This document shows, piece after piece, positions 53,613 through 64,000 of a DNA stretch of 64,000 nucleotides. The stretch comes from Hemicordylus capensis (lineage: Eukaryota > Chordata > Lepidosauria > Squamata > Cordylidae): NCBI RefSeq assembly GCF_027244095.1, contig NC_069662.1:12054501-12118500 (forward strand), written 5' to 3'. Below the pieces are notes generated by a model that had not been told where the DNA came from, did no database searches, and worked only from the letters and a program-made list of their open reading frames with translations. Positions within the stretch are counted from its first letter, which is position 1; each line of letters starts with the position of its first letter. A program made the translations under genes and the position numbers.

Positions 53613-54572
53613 ATGGACTCAGCCAATGGGACTGGAATTAAAGAATTCATTTTGTTGGGCTTTGGAGATGGGCAGCAGAAGAGATTCCTGCTATTCATTT
53701 TTCTCATGATTGCCTATGTACTCACTTTGACTGAGAACATAGCTGTAATCACAGTCGTGCTTCTAGATGACCACTTGGCGCGACTACCCATGTACATCCT
53801 TCTGGGCAACTTCTCCTGGCTAGAGGTATGTTATGTGACCACCACAGTACCTCGTATGCTCTTCGACCTCATATCCTCTCATAGGACCATCTCCTTCCAT
53901 GCCTGCTTCCTCCAGCTCTACATTTTCTTCTCTCTTGGCAGCACCGAATGCTTCTTCCTCTCAGCCATGGCCTTGGATCGGTACTTGGCCATCTGCCACC
54001 CATTGCGTTACCCACAACTGATGTCACCAAATTCCTGCTACATCCTGGTGGCCACCTGCTGGGTCATTGGCTTCCTGTTCCATGCTGTTTTAGTGATCTT
54101 GATCTCCGAATTATCCTTTTGTAGTTCCAACATTATCGACCACTTTGTGTGTGATCCTAGGCCAATTCTGTTCCTAGCCTGCCCCCCTCTAGGAAATGTT
54201 CCCATCATCCACCAGATCACCACAAGTGCAGGAATTATACTCAATATTTTCATTGTTCTGATATCGTATGGTGTTGTGATTCTCAACTTGATCAAAGTTT
54301 CAAATCAAGACAGTCGCAGGAAGGCCTTCTCCACTATATCTGTCCATCTTATGGTGGTTGCACTTTTCTATGGATCAATAACAGGGATGTATTCAACTTC
54401 AGTAGGAGAAAACCAATCAGAGGTCACTAAGGCAGTAACTCTCTTCTACACAGTCATTACACCCTTTCTCAACCCCTTCATCTATTGTTTGAGGAATGAT
54501 CAGGTGAAGGATGCACTCTGTAGATTGTTAAGGAGGAAGGAGAGATGGATGAGGAGAAAAGAGACAGTGTAA
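53613..54572 (+). CDS. Olfactory receptor, family 11-like (OR-B, second copy), 319 aa
   Basis: Protein identical to the OR-B at 33874 over all 319 residues, and no nucleotide difference seen. If the duplication is real, this doubles the dose of one receptor without new specificity so far. If it is an assembly error, this gene does not exist separately. The ATG again abuts tctgattccag. Confidence 0.85.
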   Translation: MDSANGTGIKEFILLGFGDGQQKRFLLFIFLMIAYVLTLTENIAVITVVLLDDHLARLPMYILLGNFSWLEVCYVTTTVPRMLFDLISSHRTISFHACFLQLYIFFSLGSTECFFLSAMALDRYLAICHPLRYPQLMSPNSCYILVATCWVIGFLFHAVLVILISELSFCSSNIIDHFVCDPRPILFLACPPLGNVPIIHQITTSAGIILNIFIVLISYGVVILNLIKVSNQDSRRKAFSTISVHLMVVALFYGSITGMYSTSVGENQSEVTKAVTLFYTVITPFLNPFIYCLRNDQVKDALCRLLRRKERWMRRKETV

Positions 54573-54704
54573 AAATGGGGAAAGAACGAAGAATACAACA
54601 TAAAAACAAAATACCCAATCACCTGGTCAAAGAGATAAAATTAATCTATTTCCAGTTGGGCAAGTTGGACACTTTTATATTTTGTGGTGCCCATTCATTA
54701 TGTC

Positions 54705-55034
54705 ATAGGAACATAGGAAGCTGCCATATACTGAGTCAGACCATAGGTCCATCTCACTCAGTATTGTCTACACAGACTGGCAGCAGCTTCTCCAAGGTTG
54801 CAGGCAGGAGTCTCTCTCAGCCCTACATTGGAGATGCCAGGGAAGGAACTTGGAACCTAGATGCTCTTCCCAGAGCGGCTCCATCTCCTGAGGGGAATAT
54901 CTTACAGTGCTCACACATCAAGTCTCCCTTTTGCTGGTCAATGACCGAATAAACTTATAAATAACTAACAAGTCTCCCTTTCATATGCAACCAGGGTGGG
55001 CCCTGCTTAGCTAAGGGGACAAGTCATGCTTGCT
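54705..55034 (-). repeat. 5S rRNA-derived SINE (copy of 34966)
   Basis: Same as 34966-35295, including the nested 40-bp LINE tail. Confidence 0.85.
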
Positions 55035-55068
55035 AGATTGCCTGTTCTTTTATATATCAGCCTCAAGT

Positions 55069-55184
55069 GTTTTAAGTGTTTTAATTGTTTAAAATTAGTT
55101 TGTTTTAATGGCTTTTAATAGTTTTGTTTTTATTTTGTAAACTGCCTAGAGATTTTTGTTAGGCAGTATATAAATAAAATTCAT
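55069..55184 (+). mobile_element. L2-like LINE 3' end (copy of 35330)
   Basis: Same as 35330-35445. Confidence 0.65.
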
Positions 55185-55202
55185 TAATTGGTTAACTCTC
55201 TG

Positions 55203-55356
55203 TGAACATAAGAACATAAGAACAGCCCTGCTGGATCAGGCCCAAGGAGGCCCATCTAGTCCAGCATCCTGTTTCACACAGTGGCCCACCAGATGCTGCT
55301 GGAAGAAGCCACAGGCAGGAGTTGAGGGCGTGCCCTCTCTCCTGCCATTACTCCCC

Positions 55357-55361
<5 letters not shown>
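55203..55361 (-). mobile_element. CR1-like LINE 3' end (copy of 35464)
   Basis: Same as 35464-35622. Confidence 0.75.
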
Positions 55362-55380
<19 letters not shown>

Positions 55381-55387
<7 letters not shown>

Positions 55388-56074
55388 TCGATGCAATACA
55401 TGCACAATGATTTGTAAATATCAAATGGCATTCGTTTGTACATATGCTCTGGTTATAATCAAAGGCAATAATTGAATGTACATTTGTGCTCATTTATTTC
55501 TTTGGTAATGAATGAGGAGACTTGCATGGAGCAGAGGTCTCTCAATGGCTTTTGGGAATAATGGCTATATGCTACTCCAGGTTCAGAGGCAGTATGTAAC
55601 TGAATACCAGTTCCTGGGGAGCAACAGCACACAAGGGCTCTTGCTTCCAAAAGGCTCCCCTTTGGGGTGCTTAACATCTCCCTCTCTTGCTGCCACAGTC
55701 CCTGAGTTCATGGTGGGGCATCAGTGCTGCCTCAGCCCACCAGTCAGAGCCAGCAATCTCCTCCCCATGCCAGCGAGCCAATGCCAGCTGAGCGCTCCTG
55801 CGCATGGGGAAAGCCAGGCTGCTGCTCCCACCCACCACCAACGATCAGCTATTTGGCAGATGGGTGGGGCTGGCTGATGCAGCTGTGCATGTGTGCTGCT
55901 GCCTCTCTGCCTGACTTCCTGCCTGCCCACCAATGGGAAGCTCTCCTGTACACGGGTTGAAGACCAGGAGGGCTTCAAAAAGGCAGAGTGACCAGTGCAA
56001 CCCAGTCTGCCCTGCTCCCACTGTGTCCTCCTCCTTGCTATGCTGTGCCTCCATCCTCAGCATCATCCTGGAAC
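55381..56074. other. OR-B 3' intergenic DNA, copy
   Basis: Copy of 35642-36335. No gene is recognised. Confidence 0.35.
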
Positions 56075-56367
56075 TTAGGAACATAGGAAGCTGCCATATA
56101 CTGAGTCAGACCCTTGGTCTATCTAGCTCAGTATTGTCTTCACAGACTGGCAGCGGCTGCAGGCAGGAATCTCTCTCAGCCCTATCTTGGAGAAGCCAGG
56201 GAGGGAACTTTGAAACCTTCTGCTCTTCCCAGAGCGGCTCCATCCCCTGAGGGGAATATCTTCCAGTGCTCACACTTCTAGTCTCCCTTTCATATGCAAC
56301 CAGGGTGGACCCTGCTTAGCTAAGGAAACAAGTCATGTTTGCTACCACAAGACCAGCTCTCCTCTCC
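56075..56367 (-). repeat. 5S rRNA-derived SINE (copy of 36336)
   Basis: Same as 36336-36628. Confidence 0.85.
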
Positions 56368-56613
56368 TTTTTGCCTCGACGAGGGACCCTTCTCTGCTTC
56401 TGCTGCTGCTCTCCTCTCCACTCTGGCCAGGTTTGGTGAAGAAGCTCTCTGAATCCATGGGGCTTGTGTGGTTTTTTTCTGCATTTTACCTATGATCCAC
56501 TTGGTTTCTGAATGGTCCAGAAGCCCTCTGAGTCCACGGGCTTTTGTAAAAAAAATCTTTTTACAAATGATCTATGTTGGTAAACTGTGAATTCTCTGAA
56601 CCCATGGGATGGG

Positions 56614-56657
56614 TTTTTTTAGCCTACTTTCCAGTAGGCTTATGAGATCACCTGGCA

Positions 56658-56701
<44 letters not shown>

Positions 56702-57299
56702 GTCAACTCTGTAATGCCTGGACCAATATGAACCAAATAGGGTACAATTGTAGGGACACATAGGAACACCTCAATGGTGCAGTTTAGGATGATGTCATCC
56801 ACCCCTATTCAAGATGGCGGACACATACACTTTTGAGGTTCAAGTGGCCTAACTTGTGAACCGCCTAACCAATTTGAACCAAATAGGGTACAGTTGTGAG
56901 ACTCATAGGGATGCCTAAATGGCATAGTTTGTGATAATGTCATCCACCCCAATTCAAGATGGCAGATGCATGAATGTTTGAGGCACAATTGGGCTAACTT
57001 GTGAACTGACTACCCGATTTGAACTAGATTTGCTACAGGTGTAGGGACACATTGAGAAGGATCAAAGACATTGTTTGTAATTATGTTATCAACCCTGATT
57101 CAAGATGGCAGACACGTGAACATTTGAGGTACAAGTGAGAACCGATTTGGACCAAATTTGGTGCAGTTGTAGGGTCACCTCAAACGCATAGTTGGTGATG
57201 ATGTCATCCACCCCAATTCAAGATGGCGGATGCATGAACGTTTGAGGCACAAGTGGGCTAATTTGCGAAATGCCTTACCAATTTGGACCAAATTTAGTC
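56614..57299 (+). repeat. Minisatellite with GT run (copy of 36875)
   Basis: Same four units and the same GT run length as the first copy. Confidence 0.8.
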
Positions 57300-57338
57300 C
57301 AGTAGCAGGGAAAGTGAAAGGAAAATAGGCAGATACTA

Positions 57339-57722
57339 GAACAAACACACAAACATAAAACTGAGTATAAAAACAGTTAAAATACTACAAAACAAAAACA
57401 AAAACAATCTCATAAAAGAAAAACAAATTAAACAGTTTAAAATTAATTTCAGTTAAAAGTCTGAGAAAACAGGTGCATCTTGGGGGTCTTCCTAAAAACA
57501 AAAAGAGAATGAGGTGCTCTCATTTCTACAGGGACCATATTCCAAAACACTGGGGCAGCCAGAGAAAAGACCCAGTCCCGTGTCACCAACAAACGAACAA
57601 GCAGCAACTGTAACCAGACCTCTCCAGGTGATCCTGTGACAGGGTTCATGACCAAAGAAGGCACTCTCTTATGTACCCTGGACCCAAATCACTGAGGCCT
57701 TTATAGATAACTACCTTAACCT
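57339..57722 (-). mobile_element. L2-like LINE fragment (copy of 37600)
   Basis: Same as 37600-37983. Confidence 0.75.
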
Positions 57723-58307
57723 GTGCAGAGCATCTGCATGCTAGTATTTGGTTGCTCCCCTCACTCCCTGCCACAGCCCTCCTCACTTCAGAGATCTCCC
57801 CACCCTCACCTGAGCTGTACTCCTGCTCCTGCTCCTCAATCCCATTGCTTCCATCCCCCTCACCTCTCTTGGTCACAGCTGCAGCATTGCTGGTGCCTGT
57901 TGGCCAAGCTGCAGCCTCCTATCCCCAGATACCTCCCCATCCTCACCCGAGCCCCACTCCTGCTCCTCCCTAGAGGAGCAGCAGTGGTTGACCGAGTCCT
58001 TCCTCGTTGCTGCCACCCCTATGGCCACTCATTCCCCTCAGGCCATTGACAGGCCCAGGCCCTTCCCTTGCCTGCTTGCCTCCCTCAGCCAATGGCCTCT
58101 GTAGCCCACCCCAAACAGCAGCAGTGGTTAACTGGGACCTTTCTTGCTGCTGACACCACCATGGCTGCTCATTACCCTCAGGCTGCTAACAGGTGAGGGC
58201 CCATCACTCGCCCTCCCTTCTTTCTCTCTTCCCCTCCCTTCTTTTTCTCTCTCCTACACTCACTCTGCCCCTCTGTCATTCTTCCCCTCCCTTCTCTCTC
58301 CCCCCCT

Positions 58308-58344
<37 letters not shown>

Positions 58345-58432
58345 AACGTCAGGCTCCTTCTCCTGAAGGGGCTCTTTCCTCCCTCATGACCCCTCTCTTC
58401 ACAGACCCTTGTCCACTATCCTGTATATATAG
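57723..58432 (-). mobile_element. Helitron-like element (copy of 37984)
   Basis: Same as 37984-38693. Confidence 0.4.
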
Positions 58433-58497
58433 ATTCCTCTCCTCTACAATCAAGAACATCTTCCGACCAGTAACAGTTGCATTCCAACTGACCTCCC

Positions 58498-59150
58498 TAC
58501 CGTGTTTCCCCGAAAATAAGACATACCCATAAAATAAGCTGTAGCAGGATTTCTAAGCAGTTGTGCAATATAAGCCATACCCCAAAAATAAGACATAGTG
58601 GTGATCTCTCCTGGCTCAGTAGCAGGCTGCTTGCTGAAGCTTTTCCCCTATCCCACCCGCCTGCGCAGAGCGACGCCGAGGCCTGCCGTCTGGCCCGGCA
58701 TCGCTTCCCGGCGTACTCTCGCCACCTCCCACCACCGCCGCGCTTACTCTTGCCGCTGCCCGCCACCGCCAGGAGGAGGGGAGATTTTTGAGGAGGAGAT
58801 TTTCTGAGGAGATTTTTACCGTACTTCCCTCTACCGTATGCCTCAGCTTGCAGCCTGCCACCCCTACCAGTATCGTTACGCCCCTGTCTGTGGGTATCTC
58901 TCACCCCACACACACACCAGTAAAGCTGCTGCTCCCCAACACTGACCAGCAACAGTCTGTGGGTCTTATATGGATCATATGAGAGTTATGACGATGTTCC
59001 AGAAGAAGATGACTTAACTATAATTGAATAAATGTAGATTGTTGTACCACACTTAATAAAAATAAGACATCCCCTGAAAATAAGCCATAGTGTGTCTCCT
59101 TGAGCAAAAATAAATATAAGACAGTGTCTTATTTTCGGGGAAACACGGTA
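58498..59150. mobile_element. Mariner-type element (copy of 38759)
   Basis: Element 58500-59148 with TA on both sides; no difference seen from the first copy. Confidence 0.85.
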
Positions 59151-60909
59151 TCTGCATAGGCAATCCCCACTGCCCAATCACCACGGTCCTTCTGCTCATG
59201 AACTCTTATGGGAGCTGCCATGCATGAGATTAGCCACAGGCATGCCTTAGAGAATTATATAGATAGATAACCAGCATTTTGTATTTTGCTCAGAAATGTA
59301 TCAGTAGCCAGTGCAGTTGTTTTAAAATCAGTGTTCTCAGCAAGTGCATCACTGTTACCAGCATGTGCATCACTGTTTTAAAGTCATTTACCTCCAGAAA
59401 GGGATGTATCTGGTATCTGATGTCTGTAGGTATCAGGGGCTGTGCAGCCCCCCCAGAAGTTCCAGGATGCCCTGCACAAGGACATGGGGCATCCTGGAGA
59501 GACCCCCGAGCCTGGGAGGCTGCTTGCAGACTCCCGGTGAGGGGTCTACTCATGTGTCACCATGCACCGTGGCAACACACGTGCACAAAGTTGAGGTTAA
59601 CAGAGCGCTCGAGGAGGAATATTTATGGAGGCTAGCTGCCGGGAGCTGTGCAGCACCCGTTGCAGCACACGATCGCCCCAAAGTGGGCTAGGATAGGCTC
59701 TCTTAGCCCGCTTTTGGGTGATCATGAGAATAGCCTCAGTGAGTGATTCTGTTATCCATATTCCTCTTGGACCTTCCTGTAGAAGAGCTTTCCCTAAGCA
59801 TAAGCCCATCTTTGAGATCTCTCTTATCCATGAGGGAACTGACTTCACCAACTTTCAGCCTTGTCTTAATATCTAGTCTCAACTTATTGGAAAGACTTCG
59901 TATTCTACGCCACTTGGGTGTAGAGTACTGGGTAATCATGGCCAGGTGGACACAGGAAACTGACATTGCACTGGGCAATGAAAGAATGGAAGAAACATTG
60001 GCCATATCCTCATGTAACACAGAACCGTGAGTCCAATGGACCCGTGATTCCACTCCCCACGCCACCCCACTCTCCTGTCTACATCTGGATATAATGGAAA
60101 GGAGGGGGAACTGGCTGTGTGGGCTTCCTTCCTGCATGAAGGACAGCTTGCAGAGCCAATCACAGCCGGAGAGAGGGAGGGGCTTCCTCCCTCAACTCCA
60201 GTTTCAGACAGCCAAGCCTGCAGTTCTTCATTTGCACATAACACGGGTGGCTGTTGACCTTGGGTTGGAGCAGCAAAACATATCGCAACCCAAAGGTTCA
60301 GCTTGGAGAGTGAAACCTTGGGTCATGCTCCATTTGGAACCAGAGTTTCATCAGGGTGTCCTCCATTTGGATGTACATTCTTGACAAACTCTGGCCCCTT
60401 CAACTCCAGTTTCATATTACATGTGAATGGACTGATTAAGAGAGGACCAGGTTACCTTTATTTCTGCCTACAGTGGAACAAAGGATAGGCTTGAAGACAA
60501 TGGTGAGCCTGAATCTTGCAGACACATAATGTACATGATAGTGGTACATGAACAGACATATGGACGAAAAATCCAAGCAGGAACTATTTGGAAAAAAGGG
60601 CCTCAGGCCTCAAAATAGAGTCTTCCTGGCCAAATTCTTTAAAAGATATTGCTCTGTTTGCCATGGAGGGATCCTTACTGCACTCCTTGTGACACATGTC
60701 ATGCTAACGAGGGAGAAGAGTTTTAGCCAAGCTTCTCCCTGACATACTAGTTTTCTGTGTACAGGGGCTGTGGTGTTGTTGTTTTTGTTTTTGTTGTTTA
60801 CTAATGTGTAGTAGTGCCTCATGTCCTCTGAAGCAGTTCCTGCAGGACAGGATGTACTTGGTGCAGAACAGGGTGGATGATCAGCGTATTTTGAATGGGG
60901 CACAACACC
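59151..60909. other. Duplicated intergenic DNA, unit 3
   Basis: Copy of 39412-41170. No gene is recognised. Confidence 0.45.
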
Positions 60910-61440
60910 AAGCCATCACAGAACCTTCTCCCTAATGCATGGCATCCGTTTGGTTTCTCAAAGTGGTCTGTTGGTCACAAACACCAAACCCAGGAAAACA
61001 ACCATTCCCTATGAAAACTGCCAGTATTTCACCACTGCAGGGAGATGCAACCTGTCTCCAGACAGATACTGTTTTGGTGGATCAGTGTATTGTTCTTGAG
61101 GGACACGTTCCCAAGCGCCACTAAAATGTAAGACAAAAAGCATTCTAGATTGGTTCTGCATTACAGGTTCTTTCCTTTTCTTCACACAGCACACTCAGAC
61201 CACACTTGAGCAACACCAGAAGCACAAGATTCAAAAATAAGCAGTTCACCATTTCTCCCAAATTCCAGTGCAGAGCTTGTGGTGAGATGAATCAAGTGTA
61301 TACTGGATGAATCAACAGTTTGATTGCTGCTGAAGAAGAGAATAAAGAACTGCATGACAAAGGCAAAAGGGGTGAGAATCACAGTGTGGTAGATTTGAAT
61401 AAGGGCCATTTTTAAAATTATTGGACTTCCTCTAAAGGAA
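60910..61440 (+). promoter_or_regulatory. Conserved OR upstream module (OR-A, third copy)
   Basis: Same as 41171-41701. Confidence 0.6.
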
Positions 61441-63613
61441 GCTTTGACAGCGTCTGTCCTTCTCAGGCAGCATTTAAACAGGCGTTTAAGATGCATTTAT
61501 TCATCCAGGCTCGTAATTAGACTTCTAGAATCTGTCATTGTTTTTCAATGGTTTTAATGTTTTAATCTGTGTTGTTTAATTGTAAACCGCCCAGAGATGT
61601 GCGGTTTGGGTGGTATATAAATATGCTAAATAGATAAATAAAAATGTTGATAAACCCTTATAAATAACTGTCTAATCAGGGGAGTGAGGGGAGACGTTGT
61701 GGGAGAAGACAAGGAAGAAAGGATCATGGGAGGTGTATCTGTGATTCTCAGCTGCATCATACATTTTAACTTAACAAACTAACAGTCAAAGACTCAGATC
61801 AACTGCTTTGCTCCACTTAGATCCCACAAACAAAGTCCGGTCAATGACAGTCCCCTATTTTGCCCCAGACCACAAATCCCCTATGTGCAAAGGGTCATTT
61901 AACTTGTTTATTAAAGGGAAATGACCCAATAACAATTGTGATGGAGGGAAGGAGCACAAACCCTAGCTGATTAGTCCTCCCCTTGTTTGGCTTTGTTGTC
62001 CTTTACTCAAGGCTTCTTAAAAGCTACCCTATGAGCAGTAAAAGAAATAAAATGGTTAATGGTTTTAACTTAATGCATATGAAAGTGTTTGAATCTCCCT
62101 TGGTGGGATTGTCTATCTGAAGCAGAGATAGCATCATGTCTTCCTCTCCTCTAAGGCTGGAAAAGATTACAGTAGTTGAATTCTCACTGGGCATTTAGGA
62201 CACGGTTGAGAGAAAATCAGAAAGTTCTCAGCAAAGTACTCCATTTACTCTTTTGCGCCTTCACCCCTCTCAGCCTCCTGATAAAGGCTGTACTGCAATT
62301 CCATTACTAGCTGAGATTCCTTTGACTAGCAGCATACCTGTTGCCCAGTCTTAAATCCAGACTGGGGTTGCACAGCTTGAACTATGAGCTAGGAATCTCT
62401 ATTTCAGCTCTCACTTTAGCCATTTATTCAGTGGGTAACTCTAGACAAGCTCCTCTCTCTCAGTTTGACCACCATTTGTAGTATGGGGTTGATAATATCA
62501 CTGTGTCCTAAGAATTGCTTAGGTGATGTGACATGAAATACGGTACTTTGATTACTGGGGGGAAACACTATTTTAACTGATAAAATGTATATTCAGCTAA
62601 AAGCAAGAAGACCCAATCAATCTGTATATATAATTAAATCTACATTATGTAAAGTGTTTTCAAGGGAAAATATTCTATTCCGTGAAACCTTGGAGGACGG
62701 GGCTTCTTTGAAGTTGTTCTCATGACCAGCCTAAACCAACCTGGGGCAGCAGGTTGTGAGAAGCAGTGGGATCCCCACAGATCCTGATGCTTCCCACCCG
62801 CCTCATGTGAGAGCACGAAGTGCGCTCCCACCACCAAGCCTTGGATCATCTGTGGGGAAGGTAAGCTCTTTGGAACCTTCCCCGCCCTGCCCACCCCCCC
62901 ACCCCCACTCTTGGTGATTGTGAGAACTGCCCCTTCATCTTCAGCAAGTCCATGTACATTTTAGCTCTCTGTGACAAGGCTTTCCCTAGCTCTGTTAGAT
63001 CTCATAACGCATGCTTCTGAATGGGAGAGTGTTTCTGTGCTTTCTGGGAAAATAATTTTTCTGGGGTTATTTTGGTAATATGAGGGAGTTCTGGAACCTA
63101 CCTGCAAAAGTAGCACGTTTCTATCTTTTATGGTGTGTTCTGAGGCTTTCTTGTTAGGCAGTCAGTGAGGCCAAAGCAGCTTTATATTAGATTTGGAGAT
63201 TTATTTCATATGTGATTTGTTTTTCTATTTATTTTTATTATTTATTTTTAAACAATAAATTGGGGATTCATAATTTAACTTGGTAACATTTAAGGGCACA
63301 GTAGCAAGAATGCAGAAAGAATTTACAGGCCAGAGGCAATATTCATAAATATCTTCATATCCCTTTTTTGGATATGGTCATGTTTCCATGGCCCCAGATC
63401 TGTCTGTTTTAATGGCAACTGTTGGTGTACAACTTGTTTAGGATAGCTGATATATAATCAAAAATGCGGGGTTCTAGGCAATTGTCAAATGCAATCTGAA
63501 ATACCTTCCTCCCCTTCATAAGTAACATGCCTAGTTTTATTATTCAAAAGAAATAGGTACATAAATGACATTTCCTTGTGATATGTATTAATAGTTTTGT
63601 TTCTTTATTCCAG
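61441..63613. other. OR-A proximal upstream / presumed intron (unit 3)
   Basis: Copy of 41702-43874, including the L2-like LINE 3' end at 61466-61646. No gene is recognised. Confidence 0.45.
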
Positions 63614-64000
63614 ATGGAGACAACCAATGAGACTGGAGTTAAGGAATTCATCTTACTAGGCTTTGGAGGTGGGCAGCAGAAGCGGTTCCTACTCCTCATC
63701 TTTCTCACAGTTCTCTACATATTCACTTTGGCTGAGAACATTGCTGTTATCACCCTGGTGAATCTAGATACCCACTTGGCCCAACTACCCATGTATATCT
63801 TGCTGAGCAACTTCTCCTGGCTGGAGATCTGTTATGCGACCGCCACAGTGCCCCGTATGCTCTTTGACCTGACAGCCTCTCACAGGACTATCTCCTTCCA
63901 TGCCTGCTTCCTCCAGTTTTACATCTTCTTCTCTCTAGGGAGTACTGAATGCTGCTTTCTCTCAGCCATGGCCTTCGATCGCTACTTAGCCATCTGCCAA
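63614..64000 (+). CDS. Olfactory receptor, family 11-like (OR-A, third copy), 5' part
   Basis: First 129 codons of an OR-A receptor, cut by the window end just after MAFDRYLAICQ. It has T53 like the second copy, and the visible nucleotides match the second copy, not the first. The ATG follows TTTATTCCAG. The rest is expected to end near 64561. Confidence 0.85.
   Translation, partial: METTNETGVKEFILLGFGGGQQKRFLLLIFLTVLYIFTLAENIAVITLVNLDTHLAQLPMYILLSNFSWLEICYATATVPRMLFDLTASHRTISFHACFLQFYIFFSLGSTECCFLSAMAFDRYLAICQ

Larger units (their letters stand above)
49154..64000 (+). repeat. Segmental duplication, second copy (14,847 bp seen)
   Basis: Copy of 29413-44261, cut by the window edge. It repeats all features of the first copy: OR-B, modules, SINEs, the mariner-type element and the start of OR-A. 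Confidence 0.92.

Overview
The window is vertebrate nuclear DNA, most likely from a squamate reptile (lizard). It holds a tandem cluster of class II olfactory receptor (OR) genes, all on the + strand and all intronless in their coding part. They are set in repeat-rich DNA: Bov-B/Sauria-type SINE tails, CR1 and L2-like LINE ends, hAT, mariner-type and Helitron-like DNA elements, 5S rRNA-derived SINEs, and old LTR-element debris. The seven complete receptors (315-321 aa) and one cut by the window edge form a single subfamily close to mammalian OR family 11. The genus cannot be named from sequence alone.

Layout. 0-15 kb: three diverged receptors, OR1 (96-1055), OR2 (6376-7338) and OR3 (13700-14665). 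A broken C-terminal half of an OR3-like gene is joined directly to the stop codon of OR2 (7337-7800). A broken Ty1/copia pol remnant lies at 4.7-5.8 kb and a Bov-B LINE piece at 10.9-11.5 kb. 15-20 kb: no receptor, but remnants of receptor upstream DNA, a complete hAT element with 8-bp target duplication, and what looks like the scar of a lost OR-B unit. 20-64 kb: an array alternating two receptor types, OR-A (24131, 43875, 63614) and OR-B (33874, 53613), with a repeat period near 19.74 kb.

The array has two ages. The DNA around the first and second OR-A (about 18-29.4 kb against 38-49.15 kb) differs by scattered substitutions and by several whole transposon insertions with clean empty sites in the other copy. 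From 29413 onward, the sequence is repeated from 49154 to the window end with no difference I can see except one GA dinucleotide in a microsatellite. The join at 49153/49154 has the form expected of unequal crossing-over between the two older units. A false duplication in the assembly would look much the same and has to be excluded.

Gene function and control. Each receptor has one coding exon whose ATG follows a 3' splice site (TTCCAG) with no spacer, so the 5' UTR must come from an upstream exon. About 1.2-2.7 kb before the ATGs of OR2, OR3, OR-A and OR-B lies a conserved module of roughly 550 bp, the best candidate for the promoter and first exon. Extra copies of this module without a receptor mark lost genes. 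The receptors are expected to act as odorant-binding GPCRs in olfactory sensory neurons.
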